Assembly: GCF_017876545.1 (NCBI RefSeq)
Contig: NZ_JAGIOD010000001.1
Span: 248,001 to 312,000, forward strand
DNA: 64,000 nucleotides
Origin: Brachybacterium sacelli
Lineage (GTDB): Bacteria; Actinomycetota; Actinomycetes; Actinomycetales; Dermabacteraceae
Reading direction: 5' to 3'
Within the stretch, counting starts at the first letter, position 1. Every line of letters begins with the position of its first letter. The notes under the pieces are model-generated. The model worked only from the letters and a program-made list of their open reading frames with translations, ran no database searches and was not told where the DNA came from. A program made the position numbers and the translations under genes. Below, one piece after another: positions 1-9,624 of this stretch.

Positions 1-396
1 AACACCGATTCCCCCGGGGAGACCCGAACGCGACTGCTGCTGCGTCGAGCGGGCTTCCCGGAGCCGGCACTGAACCTCCGGGTCATGGACCCGGACACAG
101 GTCGACCCCGCTACATCGACCTCGCCTACCCCGAGCTTCGGATCGGGGTGGAATACGACGGCGATGGCCACCGCGTCACCAAGGATCAATGGCGGCAGGA
201 CCAGGGGCGCCAGGACACGCTGGAGTCGGCGGGATGGATGATCCGTCGGCTCACCTCGTGGGACATCGCGAAACCCGAAAGGTTCCTGTCCGCGCTGCGC
301 CGATCGTTCCTCGCGGTCGGAGCGTTGGCACCGTCCGCGAGGAACTGGACAGGCATTGCAGCGGAGAAGCTGGCACGTCCACTGCGGAGACCGTGA
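1..396 (+). CDS. C-terminal part of a DUF559-type (PD-(D/E)xK-like) protein, 5' truncated
   Basis: The reading frame is open from base 1, so the gene begins left of the window. An internal ATG at 85 is unlikely to be the real start, because the codons before it (TDSPGETRTRLLLRRAGFP) read like the usual approach to this domain. The visible part has the restriction-endonuclease-like core: an Asp in YIDLAYPELRIGVEYDGDGH, the E-x-D pair of that strand, then a Trp/Arg-rich end. In actinobacteria such domains usually sit at the C-terminus of proteins of about 300 residues of unknown role, often annotated DUF559 or AbiEi-like. Nuclease activity is not shown here. It ends 218 bp before a convergent dehydrogenase gene. 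Confidence 0.7.
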   Translation, partial: NTDSPGETRTRLLLRRAGFPEPALNLRVMDPDTGRPRYIDLAYPELRIGVEYDGDGHRVTKDQWRQDQGRQDTLESAGWMIRRLTSWDIAKPERFLSALRRSFLAVGALAPSARNWTGIAAEKLARPLRRP

Positions 397-462
397 ATGA
401 CGAGGACCCGACTCAGGCATGTCTCACGCCACCACAGGTCGGACGGCGTGCCCGCCCGCCGA

Positions 463-512
463 TTGCCGCCTCAGGACCGATAGAACGCAGCGCACCGGTC
501 CACAGGCGGCAT
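463..512. terminator. Intergenic hairpin, palindrome family B copy 1
   Basis: An inverted repeat between two convergent genes: TTGCCGCC-TCA-GGACCG, then a 15-nt loop, then CGGTCC-ACA-GGCGGCAT. Two stems flank a 3x3 internal loop. The same architecture and core words recur at 31412, 50470 and 58317. Its position suggests a bidirectional terminator, but there is no T-tract. The rest of the 397-614 gap shows nothing recognisable. Confidence 0.55.
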
Positions 513-614
513 TCCGGAGAAGGGGGCAGGGCCGACGCGCCGGGAGGGGACGAGACCGGGGAGGGACAGGGAACTGGAGAGGTGCGAGCTGAGGAGAACT
601 GCGCCCAGTTGAGC

Positions 615-2198
615 TCAGGCGGCCTCGACCAGCTCCTTCAGGAGGGCGCGGGCCCCGGAGGTGCGGAGCGTCTCGAGGGCGTGGAGGTAGGGCGTCGTGA
701 ACGCCTCGTGCTCGACGAGGTCGCCGAACAGCTCCTCATCGCGGAGGAAGGCGAGCATGTCCTCGTCGTGCTTCGCGGCGGCCGCCATGACCCGGTCGTG
801 GAGGCGGTCGACGACCGGCCACTCCTCGCCGTTCTCGCCGGTGCCCTCGGCATACCGGGCCCATGAGGCCACGATCGCGGCGGTCACGGTGACCGAGCGG
901 CCGGCCTCGAGGTTCTCGCGGATCACGGGCATCATCCAGGTGGGGATGCGATCGGAGGATTCGGCGGCGAGCCGGGCCAGCGTGTCCTTGATGGCTTCGT
1001 TGGCGAATCGCGCCATGAGCTCGTCCTTGTAGGCGGTCAGGTCGATGCCCGGCACCTCGGGGACGGTCGGTGTGCCCTCGACGTCCATGTACAGGGTGCG
1101 CGTGAACGGTGCGAGGTGCTCGTCGACCGCCGCTTCGTCGGCATAGGTCTGGCCCAGCAGCAGTCCGAAGTAGGCGATGGCCTGGTGGGAGCAGTTCAGC
1201 AGGCGCAGCTTCATCAGCTCGTAGGGCTCGACGTCCTCGACCATCTGCACCCCGGCCTCCTCGTAGGCGGGGCGGCCGGCGGGGAACTCGTCCTCCAGCA
1301 CCCACTGCACGAAGTCCTCGGCGACCACGGGCCAGGCATCGTCGATGCCGTAGTCGGCGGCGATCATCTCGATGTCCTCGGGCGAGGTGACCGGGGTGAT
1401 GCGGTCGACCATGGAGTTGGGGAAGGCCACGTGCTGCTCGATCCAGTCCGCCAGCAGGTCCCCGCCGTGCAGGCCGTTCTCGTCGCGCCGACGGGCATAG
1501 GCGAGGATCATGCGCTTGGCCAGATCACCGTTGCCGCGCACGTTGTCGCAGGACATGACCGTGAAGGGCTCGGTACCGGCCTCGCGGCGACGGCGCAGCG
1601 CCTCGACGACGTAGCCGAACATGGTGCGGGGGTGGCCGACGTCGTGGGCGGTGTTCGCACCGGCCCCGTTCTCGCCCGCGCGACCCACCGCCGCCGCGCC
1701 CGCGGCGTCGAAGCGGGTGGAGAGGTCCGCAGCGACCGCCTCGGTCTCGTACTGGAATTCGCCGGTGGAGGGGTTGTAGTTGTAGCCACCCTCGGTGACG
1801 GTCAGCGACACGATGCGCACCGCTGGGTCGGCCATCCGGGCCAGAACAGCCTCGGGGTCGTCGGGGGCGAAGAGGTACTCGGCGATCGAGCCGATCACGC
1901 GCGGGTCGCGAGCACCGTCGGGGGCCTTGGTGACCAGGGTGTACATACCGTCCTGCGCGGTGAGGGCATCTCGCATGCGGGCATCGCCCGGCAGCAGGCC
2001 GACGCCGCAGATCGCCCAGTCACGCTCGCGGCCGGCATTCATCAGGCGGTCCAGGAACATCGCCTGATGAGCGCGGTGGAAGCCGCCGACCCCGAAGTGG
2101 ACGATGCCGATCTTCCGCTCCTCGAGCGGGTACTGGGGTACTGCCACCTCGCCACGCGCAGCGATGTCAGGGAGGGCGGAAGCGTTCAGGGCGGTCAT
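615..2198 (-). CDS. Mannitol dehydrogenase family protein (polyol 2-dehydrogenase)
   Basis: A 527-residue NAD-dependent polyol dehydrogenase of the long-chain mannitol dehydrogenase family, which oxidises mannitol, arabinitol or related polyols to the ketose in the cytosol. The N-terminal nucleotide-binding fold shows GVGGFHRAHQAMFLD, followed by TVTEGGYNYN and the DNVRGNGDLAKRM stretch. The catalytic Lys/Asn/His signature is in the C-terminal domain as KLRLLNCSHQ. Length is about 30 residues above typical family members, with a small Ala/Gly-rich insert near residue 165. It lies behind a SorC regulator on the same strand and opposite a polyol-type ABC importer, so it probably carries out the first catabolic step for the imported polyol. 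The exact substrate cannot be read from sequence. Confidence 0.9.
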   Translation of the reverse strand: MTALNASALPDIAARGEVAVPQYPLEERKIGIVHFGVGGFHRAHQAMFLDRLMNAGRERDWAICGVGLLPGDARMRDALTAQDGMYTLVTKAPDGARDPRVIGSIAEYLFAPDDPEAVLARMADPAVRIVSLTVTEGGYNYNPSTGEFQYETEAVAADLSTRFDAAGAAAVGRAGENGAGANTAHDVGHPRTMFGYVVEALRRRREAGTEPFTVMSCDNVRGNGDLAKRMILAYARRRDENGLHGGDLLADWIEQHVAFPNSMVDRITPVTSPEDIEMIAADYGIDDAWPVVAEDFVQWVLEDEFPAGRPAYEEAGVQMVEDVEPYELMKLRLLNCSHQAIAYFGLLLGQTYADEAAVDEHLAPFTRTLYMDVEGTPTVPEVPGIDLTAYKDELMARFANEAIKDTLARLAAESSDRIPTWMMPVIRENLEAGRSVTVTAAIVASWARYAEGTGENGEEWPVVDRLHDRVMAAAAKHDEDMLAFLRDEELFGDLVEHEAFTTPYLHALETLRTSGARALLKELVEAA

Positions 2199-2250
2199 GG
2201 CTCATCCTTCGTCGGCGAGTTCTCGTGGGCCCGACGATACACACCTCTCG

Positions 2251-2300
2251 CCAGATGAGCAGAGGGCTGCGCTCACGTGATCGCGCACGTGTGAGCGTCC
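2251..2300. promoter_or_regulatory. Candidate SorC operator upstream of the dehydrogenase
   Basis: The gap between the regulator and the dehydrogenase holds GATGAGC at 2254-2260, then GCTCAC at 2271-2276 facing GTGAGC at 2291-2296, with two CACGTG hexamers inside the pair (2274-2279 and 2286-2291). The same TGAGC/GCTCA half-sites occur in the promoter region of the importer operon at 3540-3604. Binding by the adjacent SorC protein is inferred. Confidence 0.45.
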
Positions 2301-2336
2301 GATGCGCGAGGCACCGCACCCCCACGCCGGCAGGCC

Positions 2337-3488
2337 TCACTCCACCAGGGCGGCGACCTGATCGGCGAGCTCGGGCGCGAGGACGATGTCGTCGACCAGC
2401 CCGGAGCGGGCCGCGGCGATCACCGCCTCGGGCCGCCCGACGGCCGGGGCCGCGGCGATCACCCGGGCTCGTCGTAGCTGGTCGGGACGCACTCCGACCA
2501 CCCGGTCCTCGAGCGCGGAGTGCCAGACGGCACCGGTGCCGCTCAGCATGATGCCGCAGATCTCGGCGACGATCCCTGCCTCCTGTGCGCGGCGCTGCTC
2601 CGCGGTCCCGAGCCGGGCCCACAGGGTCGAGGCGCCGGCGGACCAGGCCCCGAGGGAGACGACGGCGACGTCGAGGGCATCGGCGGCATCGAGCGCGGTG
2701 CGCACCTCCTCCATCGACCGCAGCGAGGCGGCGACCTGCGGGGAGTCGACCACCAGCGGGGTGGGCAGCGCCCAGACCCGGCCGCCGGTGCGGGCGCCGA
2801 GGGTGTGGACCAGAGCCGTGGACTCTGTCGTCGAGTAGCCGGGGGCGCTGAGGGGGCCGACGAGCTGGACGATGTCGGCCGAGGGCAGGGCCCCGAGGGA
2901 TTCGGGCAGGTGCATGAGGGTGCGGGACCAGGCGACACCGAGCCGCCCGCCGTCGCGCAGCCGGGTCGAGAGCAGGTAGGCCACCTGGCGGGCGATGGCG
3001 GCGCGCATCGATTCACCCGGCCGCGCGGCCGCGACCGTGACGGAGGAGATGCCGAGCTGCTGGGCGAGGCCGGCGCGGTCGCGGCCGGCGGCGCTGGGGT
3101 CGACGATCTGGATGCGCACGATGCCCTCGTCGCGTGCCTCGTCGAGCAGGCGCGCGACCTGGAAGCGGGAGAGGCCGTGGCGGCGACCGATCTCGACCTT
3201 GGACAGCCCGTCGAGGAAGTACTCGCTCGCGAGCACCGCTTTCAGCGAGCCCTCGCCGGGCGCCGGGGCACCGGACGATCCGGCTGCACCACCCGTCGGG
3301 CCAGCACCACCCGTCTGGCCAGCACCACCCGCCGGACGTGGACCACCCGTCGGGCTCGATCCCCCGGACCCGCCGATCGAGGCGGCATCGCCTGCCGGAC
3401 TCGATCCCCCGGGACCGCTCGTCCCCGCGGCTCCGCCCGCCCCGTCGGCGGGCGCCTCGCCGCGCGGCATCGCACCGTCGTGCGTCAT
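2337..3488 (-). CDS. SorC/DeoR-type sugar-binding transcriptional regulator
   Basis: A 383-residue regulator. An N-terminal HTH (around residues 84-125, SKVEIGRRHGLSRFQVARLL) is followed by a SorC sugar-phosphate-binding domain (GRLGVAWSRTL, then the STLWARLGTAEQ region). I chose the ATG at 3488 because a GGAAGGGGCGGAG ribosome site sits right before it; an upstream ATG at 3524 has none. Residues 16-80 are an unusual Gly/Pro/Ser/Thr tail with repeated GGAG/PTGG words, absent from typical family members. The gene sits between the polyol dehydrogenase (same strand) and the divergent importer, so it most likely controls both in response to a phosphorylated polyol or sugar. Confidence 0.88.
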   Translation of the reverse strand: MTHDGAMPRGEAPADGAGGAAGTSGPGGSSPAGDAASIGGSGGSSPTGGPRPAGGAGQTGGAGPTGGAAGSSGAPAPGEGSLKAVLASEYFLDGLSKVEIGRRHGLSRFQVARLLDEARDEGIVRIQIVDPSAAGRDRAGLAQQLGISSVTVAAARPGESMRAAIARQVAYLLSTRLRDGGRLGVAWSRTLMHLPESLGALPSADIVQLVGPLSAPGYSTTESTALVHTLGARTGGRVWALPTPLVVDSPQVAASLRSMEEVRTALDAADALDVAVVSLGAWSAGASTLWARLGTAEQRRAQEAGIVAEICGIMLSGTGAVWHSALEDRVVGVRPDQLRRARVIAAAPAVGRPEAVIAAARSGLVDDIVLAPELADQVAALVE

Positions 3489-3539
3489 CTCCGCCCCTTC
3501 CGATGCCGAGCAGGTCGTGATCATCTGCGATCTTCCTGT

Positions 3540-3604
3540 TGCTCAGGTGAGAGTATATGACTACGCTCAGCCACAGCTGAGCACTAGCCCGTCACAGATG
3601 AGCG
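3540..3604. promoter_or_regulatory. Candidate SorC operator cluster in the divergent promoter
   Basis: The 336-bp gap between the regulator and the importer holds a perfect inverted repeat, GCTCAGC (3565-3571), CACA, GCTGAGC (3576-3582). It is flanked by GCTCAGGTGAG (3541-3551) and GATGAGC (3598-3604). An AT-rich patch (GTATATGACTA, around 3553-3563) is the likely promoter core. The half-sites match those at 2254-2296. The remainder of the gap (3605-3808) is GC-rich with no clear signal. Confidence 0.5.
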
Positions 3605-3824
3605 CGTCGGCGACGTCGCCGTCAGCACCTCACCCAGCGGGACCGCCGTCGGCCCACCACGGCGGATCCGCCGGGACCGCGTCACCAGCGACCACGACCC
3701 CCGGCCCACCCCCGAGCCCCGCCGGATCCCGGCGACGGCCCTCGCGGCACCACGGCCCGCGGCAGGAACTCGCGGGCCTCCTCCCGGACCGTCGGGCCTC
3801 GAACCGTTCAGAGGAGAACAGCGC

Positions 3825-5255
3825 ATGGGACATTCCCGACCACAGCCGAGGCAGTCGCCACGCTCGGCCACCGCACGTGCGGCCTCCCGTCCCTCCGGCC
3901 CGCTGCGTCCGCGACGTCGCAGCATCCTGGGTGCGGGGGGCCTGGCAGCCGGGCTCGGCGCGTCCACCCTGGCGGGCTGCGGCTCCAGCAGCGGCGACCG
4001 CGCCTCGATCGTCGTCGCCATCGTCTCGAACCCGCAGATGCAGGACGCGATCAGCCTCATCGACCACTTCAGAGCCGAGCATCCCGACATCGACGTCCAG
4101 TTCGTCTCCCTGCCGGAGAACGAGGCGCGCGCGAAGATCACCGCGTCGGTCGCCTCCGGCGGCGGCGAGTTCGACGTCGTCATGATCTCCAACTACGAGA
4201 CCCCGCTGTGGGCGCCCAACGACTGGCTCACCGACCTCGAGCCCTACATCGCGAAGACCGAGGGCTACGCGCCCGAGGACTTCGTGCCCACCATCCGCGA
4301 CTCCCTCACCGTCGACGGCTCCATGTACTCGGTGCCGTTCTACGGCGAGAGCGCGTTCCTCGTCTACCGCCAGGACCTGTTCGACGAGGCCGGCCTCGAG
4401 ATGCCCGCACACCCCAGCTGGGAGGATCTGCGCTCCTTCGCCTCCACGCTGCACGACCCGGAGGGCGGCCTGTCGGGCATCGCCCTGCGCGGCCTGGCCG
4501 GCTGGGGCGAGAACCTCGCCCCGATGAGCACCGTCCTGAACACCTACGGCGGCTGCTGGTTCGACATGGACTGGGCGCCGCAGCTGAACTCCCCCGAGGT
4601 GCACGAGGCGGTCTCGATGTACGTGGACACGCTGCGCTCCTACGGGCAGCCCGGCGCCGCGACCTCCGGCTTCGGCGAGTGCCTGACCCACTTCAGCCAG
4701 GGCAACGCCGCGATGTGGTTCGACGCCTCCTCGATGGTCTCCGGGGTCGAGAACCCCGACTCCTCCACCGTGGTCGGCACGACGGGATACGCGCTGGGGC
4801 CGACGAAGCTGACCGAGTACGCGGGCTGGCTGTACTCCTGGGCGCTGGCGATCCCTCAGACCAGCCAGCAGAAGGATGCGGCCTGGGAGTTCATCGCCTG
4901 GATGACCCATCCCGACTACTTCCAGCTGGTCGGCGAGGAGATCGGCTGGGAGGCGCTGCCGCCGGGCTCGCGGTTGTCGACCTACGAGATCCCCGAGTAC
5001 GCCGAGCTCTCCGAGAACTACGCCGAGCCGACCCTGGACTCGATGGAGAACTCCACCCAGGAGAACTCGATGACCGTCGAGGTCCCCTACGACGGCCTGC
5101 AGAACGTCGTGATCCCGGAGTTCCAGGACCTCGGCACCCGCGTGGGCCAGCAGTTCTCCGCCGCGATCGCCGGGCAGAAGAGCGTCGACGACGCGCTGAA
5201 GCAGTCGCAGGGCTTCGCCGAATCGGTCGCCCGCACCTACGGATGGGAGGGCTGA
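3825..5255 (+). CDS. ABC importer solute-binding lipoprotein, polyol/sugar type
   Basis: A 476-residue extracellular solute-binding protein of family 1. The N-terminus has a long Arg-rich Tat-like leader (RPRRRSILGAGG) and a lipobox LAGC near residue 51, so it should be exported folded and lipid-anchored. The mature part has typical SBP words, such as EFDVVMISNYETPLWAPN and the GESAFLVYRQDLFDEAGLEM region. A strong GAGGAG ribosome site precedes the ATG. The two permeases follow 3 bp and 36 bp behind their upstream neighbours, forming an importer unit like SmoEFG/MtlEFG. No ATPase gene is present, so a shared MsmK/MsiK-type ATPase elsewhere is expected. A polyol substrate is inferred from the dehydrogenase nearby. 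Confidence 0.88.
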   Translation: MGHSRPQPRQSPRSATARAASRPSGPLRPRRRSILGAGGLAAGLGASTLAGCGSSSGDRASIVVAIVSNPQMQDAISLIDHFRAEHPDIDVQFVSLPENEARAKITASVASGGGEFDVVMISNYETPLWAPNDWLTDLEPYIAKTEGYAPEDFVPTIRDSLTVDGSMYSVPFYGESAFLVYRQDLFDEAGLEMPAHPSWEDLRSFASTLHDPEGGLSGIALRGLAGWGENLAPMSTVLNTYGGCWFDMDWAPQLNSPEVHEAVSMYVDTLRSYGQPGAATSGFGECLTHFSQGNAAMWFDASSMVSGVENPDSSTVVGTTGYALGPTKLTEYAGWLYSWALAIPQTSQQKDAAWEFIAWMTHPDYFQLVGEEIGWEALPPGSRLSTYEIPEYAELSENYAEPTLDSMENSTQENSMTVEVPYDGLQNVVIPEFQDLGTRVGQQFSAAIAGQKSVDDALKQSQGFAESVARTYGWEG

Positions 5256-5258
5256 GCG

Positions 5259-6242
5259 ATGAGCAGCACCGCCACTGATACACCGGCCGACGCCGGGTCC
5301 CCCGGGGCGTCCACCCCGTCGGCCGACAGACCCCGCGACCGGCGGCCGCGCGGGGTCGAGACCTCGCGCGCCGAAGGCTGGCGCCGTCGGCTCCCCCTGA
5401 TGCCCGCATTTCTCTTCGTGGTCATCTGCACCCAGATCCCCTTCCTGCTGACGATCTGGTACTCCCTGCGCTCACGCAACCTGCTGCGTCCCGAAGGCGA
5501 GCAGTTCGTGGGGCTGCGCAACTACCTCGACATCTTCGTCGACTCCACGTTCCGCACCGCGGCACTGAACTCGATCCTCATCACGCTGGGCTGTGTGGTC
5601 ACGGCGATGCTGCTGGGGCTCGGGCTCGCACTGCTGCTGGACCGGAAGTTCGTCGGCCGCGGGGTGGTGCGCACGTTGCTGATCACGCCGTTCCTCATCA
5701 TGCCGGTGGCGGGGGCGATGCTCTGGTCGATCTCGATGTTCAATCCCACCTACGGCTTGGTGAACTGGCTGATCGGCATCGTCGGGGTCTCCCCGGTGGA
5801 CTGGACCAGCCAGTTCCCGATGCTGTCGATCATCATCGCGCTGGTGTGGCAGTGGACGCCGTTCATGATGCTGCTGCTCCTGGCGGGCCTGCAGTCTCAG
5901 ACCGGTGACGTGCTGGAGGCATCGTCGATGGACGGTGCCGGGCCCTGGACCACCTTCGTGCACATCACGCTGCCGCACCTGCGGTTCTACCTCGAGCTGT
6001 CCGTGCTGCTGGGCGCCATCTACGTGGTGAACACCTTCGACCAGATCTACCTGATGACGGCCGGCGGCCCCGGCACCGCGAGCGCCAACCTGCCCTTCTA
6101 CATCTATCAGCGTGCCTTCCTCGGCTTCGACATCGGGCAGTCCTCGGCGATGGGTGTGATCACGGTGATCGCCACGATCATCGTCGCCACCTTCGCATTG
6201 CGCCTGATCTTCACCAGCATCAACAGCAAGGAGCAGTCATGA
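5259..6242 (+). CDS. ABC sugar/polyol permease, first membrane subunit
   Basis: A 327-residue inner-membrane permease of the MalF-like class. A charged N-terminal tail of about 40 residues precedes six predicted membrane segments, the first near LPLMPAFLFVVICTQIPFLL. The cytoplasmic EAA loop that contacts the ATPase is visible as EASSMDGAGPWTTFVHITLP. The start lies 3 bp after the binding-protein stop and its ribosome site (GGAGGG) lies inside the end of that gene, so the two are translationally linked. The end, GGPGTASANLPFYIYQRAF, is typical of SmoF/MtlF-like subunits. Confidence 0.92.
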   Translation: MSSTATDTPADAGSPGASTPSADRPRDRRPRGVETSRAEGWRRRLPLMPAFLFVVICTQIPFLLTIWYSLRSRNLLRPEGEQFVGLRNYLDIFVDSTFRTAALNSILITLGCVVTAMLLGLGLALLLDRKFVGRGVVRTLLITPFLIMPVAGAMLWSISMFNPTYGLVNWLIGIVGVSPVDWTSQFPMLSIIIALVWQWTPFMMLLLLAGLQSQTGDVLEASSMDGAGPWTTFVHITLPHLRFYLELSVLLGAIYVVNTFDQIYLMTAGGPGTASANLPFYIYQRAFLGFDIGQSSAMGVITVIATIIVATFALRLIFTSINSKEQS

Positions 6243-6291
6243 GCATCCTTCGTCGACGAACTGTGAGGGATGAACGGAAGGAGACGGAGTC

Positions 6292-7176
6292 ATGAGTGCA
6301 GTCACCGCCGATGCCGCCCGGACCTCCCCACCTGCCCCGCCCGCCGTCCGCCGGAGGCCGCGGGGACGGACCACCGGGCACCTGCTGACCGTGCTGGCCT
6401 GGGCGGCCGGCCTGCTGTTCTTCGCCCCGGTGGCGTGGATGGTGCTGACCAGCTTCAAGCAGGAGAGCCAGGCGGCCTCGAACCCGCCCACCTTCTTCTT
6501 CACCCCGACGCTGGAGCAGTACGCCTCGGTCATCACCTCCTCCGGTGCGGGCTCCTACCTGCTCAACTCGGTGATCGCCACCGCGGCCTCGACGCTGCTG
6601 GTGCTGGTCCTCGCGGTGCCCGCCGCCTACGCCGTGAGCATCCGACCGGTCAAGCGCACGCAGGACGTGCTGTTCTTCTTCATCTCCACCAAGATGCTGC
6701 CGGTGGTCGCGGTGATCATGCCGATCTACGTGATCGCCGGACAGATCCGGATGCTCGACAACATCGCGACGCTGATCATCCTGTACACCGCGATGAACCT
6801 CCCGATCGCGGTGTGGATGATGCGCTCATTCTTCCTCGAGGTGCCCGGTGAGGTGCTCGAGGCGGCGTCGATCGACGGAGCCTCGCTGCTGCGCACCATG
6901 CGCACGGTGCTGCTGCCGATGGTCGCCCCGGGCGTGGCGGCCACCGCGCTGATCTGCGTGATCTTCGCGTGGAACGAGTTCTTCTTCGCCCTGAACCTCA
7001 CCGCCGCCAACGCCGCGACCGTGCCGATCTTCCTGATGTCGACCATGACCTCGGAGGGCCTGTTCCTGGCGCGGTTGTCGGCCGCCTCGGTGCTGGCTTC
7101 ACTGCCGGTGGTGCTGGCCGGCTGGATCGCCCAGAAGCAGCTGGTGCGCGGCCTGTCCATGGGCGCGGTGAAATAG
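6292..7176 (+). CDS. ABC sugar/polyol permease, second membrane subunit
   Basis: A 294-residue permease of the MalG-like class that pairs with the preceding gene. It has six membrane segments and an EAA loop, EAASIDGASLLRTMRTVLLP. Near the end, IFAWNEFFFALNLT is the usual sugar-permease signature. It has its own good ribosome site (GGAGACGGAG) before the ATG at 6292. The last gene of the importer operon; it converges on nadE across a 183-bp gap with a strong hairpin. Confidence 0.92.
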   Translation: MSAVTADAARTSPPAPPAVRRRPRGRTTGHLLTVLAWAAGLLFFAPVAWMVLTSFKQESQAASNPPTFFFTPTLEQYASVITSSGAGSYLLNSVIATAASTLLVLVLAVPAAYAVSIRPVKRTQDVLFFFISTKMLPVVAVIMPIYVIAGQIRMLDNIATLIILYTAMNLPIAVWMMRSFFLEVPGEVLEAASIDGASLLRTMRTVLLPMVAPGVAATALICVIFAWNEFFFALNLTAANAATVPIFLMSTMTSEGLFLARLSAASVLASLPVVLAGWIAQKQLVRGLSMGAVK

Positions 7177-7247
7177 GCCGGAACGACCAACCGGGCCGGC
7201 CTGGCCAGGGCGGCCAGGAGGGGTAGGCGGCCATGACGGCTCCATGC

Positions 7248-7311
7248 CGCCGAGCTCGGCGTTGCCGTTGCCAAGATCGCCGGTGGCAACAGCTGCGCAG
7301 AGCTCGGCGCA
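7248..7311. terminator. Large imperfect hairpin between convergent genes
   Basis: The outer arms CGCCGAGCTC (7248-7257) and GAGCTCGGCG (7290-7299) enclose inner arms GTTGCCA (7267-7273) and TGGCAAC (7284-7290 region) around AGATCGCCGG. The left arm also contains the self-palindrome CGCCGAGCTCGGCG. Placed between the importer operon and nadE, it is a likely bidirectional terminator or barrier; no T-run follows. Arm limits are approximate by a base or two. Confidence 0.5.
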
Positions 7312-7359
7312 GGGTAGCGGCTGGAACGGGTCGTCCCCGACTCACGGACGCTCCGCGAT

Positions 7360-9624
7360 TCAGTCCCCGGGCACCTCGGCCTCGATCTCGGTCATCCATG
7401 CCCGCGAGGTGACGTCCGAGGGCATCCGCCAGTCTCCCCGAGGGGAGAGCGAACCGCCGGAGAGGACTTTCGGAGAGTTCGGCACAGCGGAGCGCTTGAA
7501 CTGGTTGGAGAAGAACCGCCGGGTGAACACGGTCAGCCAGTCGCGGATCTCGCCGCGGGTGTAGGCACGCCGGTCCTCGTCGGCATATCCGGCGGGCCAC
7601 TCCCCCGCCTCCAGCTCACCCCAGGCCTGATGGGCGAGGTAGGCGATCTTCGCCGGGCCGTAACCGCGGCGAAGCAGGTGGTAGAGCGAGAAGTCGTGCA
7701 GCGCGTAAGGGCCGATGGAGTCCTCGGTGGACTGCGCCTTCTCCCCCGGCCTGGTGGGCACCAACTCCGGAGAGATCTCGGTGTCCAGCACTGCGCGCAG
7801 GATGCCGGAGGTGGCCTCGTCGAACAGCCCCTCGGCGATCACCCAGCGGATCAGGTGCTGGATCAGCGTCTTGGGCACGCCCGCGTTCACGCCGTAGTGC
7901 GACATCTGGTCGCCCACCCCGTAGGTGGACCAGCCCAGCGCCAGCTCGGAGAGATCACCGGTGCCGACGACGATGCCACCGTGGTGGTTGGCGAGGCGGA
8001 ACAGGTAGTCGTACCGCAGCCCGGCCTGGACGTTCTCGAAGGTCACGTCATAGACCTCCTCGCCGCTGCCGGCCGGATGTCCCATGTCCTTGAGCATCTG
8101 GGTGGAGGCGGGACGGATGTCGATCGTCTCGAAACTCGCGCCGATCGCCGTGGAGAGCAGCTCGGCGTTGGAGCGGGTGTGCTCGGTGGTGGCGAAGCCC
8201 GGCATCGTGTAGGCGAGGATCTCGGAGCGGTCGCGACCCAGCCGGTCCATCGCCTGCGCGCACACGATCAGGGCGTGCGTGGAATCCAAACCGCCGGAGA
8301 CGCCGAGGACGGGCCTGGTGCCGCCGGGCCGGTCGCCGCCGATCGCGCTGAGCCGACGCACCAGCCCTTCGACCTGGATGTTGTACGCCTCGTAGCAGTC
8401 CTGCGCCAGACGAGCCGGGTCGTCGGGCACGAAGGGAAAACGGTGCAACGGCCGACGCAGGGGGCCGGTCGCCGGACGGGGCGCCTCCTCGTCCGCCGCG
8501 TCGGACTCGATCCATGTCATGTCCGAGCCGGTCACCGCACCGAGACCGGCCAGGGGGGCCTCCTGCGCCGCGTCGTGCGCGAGGGTGTCGTCGTCCTCTC
8601 CGTGGGGGAGGTCGCCGATGAGCGCGTCGGGAGTGAACAGCGAGGTCTCGGTCCAGGTCTCGAAGTCCTCGAGCGCCGCGGCGTGCGTGCGGCGGTTGTC
8701 GTCGAAGGTGTTCTGGCGGCGACGCTCGGCGACGATCCGGTCCAGGTCGACGTCGACGATCGTCGCGCGCGGCCCCTGCGGAAAACGCTCGGACTCCCCC
8801 AGCAGGTCACCGCACTCGTACACGAAGGTCTGTCCGTCCCAGGCGAGGTCGGTGGTCGACTCCCCCTCGCCGGCGGCTGCATAGACATAGGCGCTCTGGC
8901 AGCGGGCCGAAGCAGAACGCGCGAGCAATTTGCGGTCCTCCGCGCGGCCGACCGTGATCGGTGAGCCCGAGAGGTTGGCGACCACGGTGGCTCCGGCGAG
9001 GGCGGCCTGGGCCGACGGCGGGACCGGCACCCACATGTCCTCGCAGATCTCGACGAACAGACGCAGCCCCGGCACGTCGGGGACGGTGATGATGCTGTGC
9101 GGGGTCAGCAGATGCTCCTCGCCGCCGATGCGCACCAGCTCCCCGTCGGCGTCGTCGCCCGGCGCGTACCAGCGGCGCTCGTAGAACTCCCGGTAGGTGG
9201 GCAGGTTCTGCTTCGGGGCGACGGCGAGCACCTCACCGCGGTGGATGACCACGGCGCAGTTGAACAGCCGGGCACGGTCGCGGGAACGCAGCGGCGCGCC
9301 GACGACGATGATCGGCAGCAGCTCACGGCTGGCATCGATCAGCGTGCCGAGCGCGGCCTCGGCAGCGTCCAGCAGGGGTTCCTGCAGGACCAGGTCGTCC
9401 AGGGAGTACCCGGTCAGCGACAGCTCCGGGAACACCGCGAGTCCGACCTGCTCATCGTGCAGCGCGCGCAGCTGTTCGAGATGACGCTCGGCATTGGTGG
9501 CGGGATCGGCGAGCGCGACCGGGACGGTCACCGCGGCCACGCGCACGAACCCGTGGTCGTAGATGCTGGCGTGGGGGTCGGCGGCCTGCGCGCTGGGGCC
9601 TGCGGATTCCGTCGATGAGCTCAT
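7360..9624 (-). CDS. nadE: Glutamine-dependent NAD+ synthetase
   Basis: A 754-residue cytosolic enzyme for the last step of NAD synthesis, amidating deamido-NAD with ammonia from glutamine. The N-terminal nitrilase/glutaminase domain shows its Glu-Lys-Cys triad in [26 protein letters not shown] and FVEICEDMW. The C-terminal synthetase domain has the PP-loop [14 protein letters not shown] take the ATG at 9624; an open frame extends 82 codons further upstream but is low-complexity Arg/Gly/Pro sequence with no family resemblance. About 60 acidic residues (around 330-390) between the two domains are longer than in typical bacterial members. Monocistronic, convergent with the importer operon. Confidence 0.95.
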   Translation of the reverse strand: MSSSTESAGPSAQAADPHASIYDHGFVRVAAVTVPVALADPATNAERHLEQLRALHDEQVGLAVFPELSLTGYSLDDLVLQEPLLDAAEAALGTLIDASRELLPIIVVGAPLRSRDRARLFNCAVVIHRGEVLAVAPKQNLPTYREFYERRWYAPGDDADGELVRIGGEEHLLTPHSIITVPDVPGLRLFVEICEDMWVPVPPSAQAALAGATVVANLSGSPITVGRAEDRKLLARSASARCQSAYVYAAAGEGESTTDLAWDGQTFVYECGDLLGESERFPQGPRATIVDVDLDRIVAERRRQNTFDDNRRTHAAALEDFETWTETSLFTPDALIGDLPHGEDDDTLAHDAAQEAPLAGLGAVTGSDMTWIESDAADEEAPRPATGPLRRPLHRFPFVPDDPARLAQDCYEAYNIQVEGLVRRLSAIGGDRPGGTRPVLGVSGGLDSTHALIVCAQAMDRLGRDRSEILAYTMPGFATTEHTRSNAELLSTAIGASFETIDIRPASTQMLKDMGHPAGSGEEVYDVTFENVQAGLRYDYLFRLANHHGGIVVGTGDLSELALGWSTYGVGDQMSHYGVNAGVPKTLIQHLIRWVIAEGLFDEATSGILRAVLDTEISPELVPTRPGEKAQSTEDSIGPYALHDFSLYHLLRRGYGPAKIAYLAHQAWGELEAGEWPAGYADEDRRAYTRGEIRDWLTVFTRRFFSNQFKRSAVPNSPKVLSGGSLSPRGDWRMPSDVTSRAWMTEIEAEVPGD

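Noticed and set aside
7625..9624. Upstream extension of NadE to 9870
   Set aside because: The extra 82 residues are Arg/Gly/Pro-rich and overlap the family C palindrome at 9822-9893; the nitrilase domain begins soon after the ATG at 9624.
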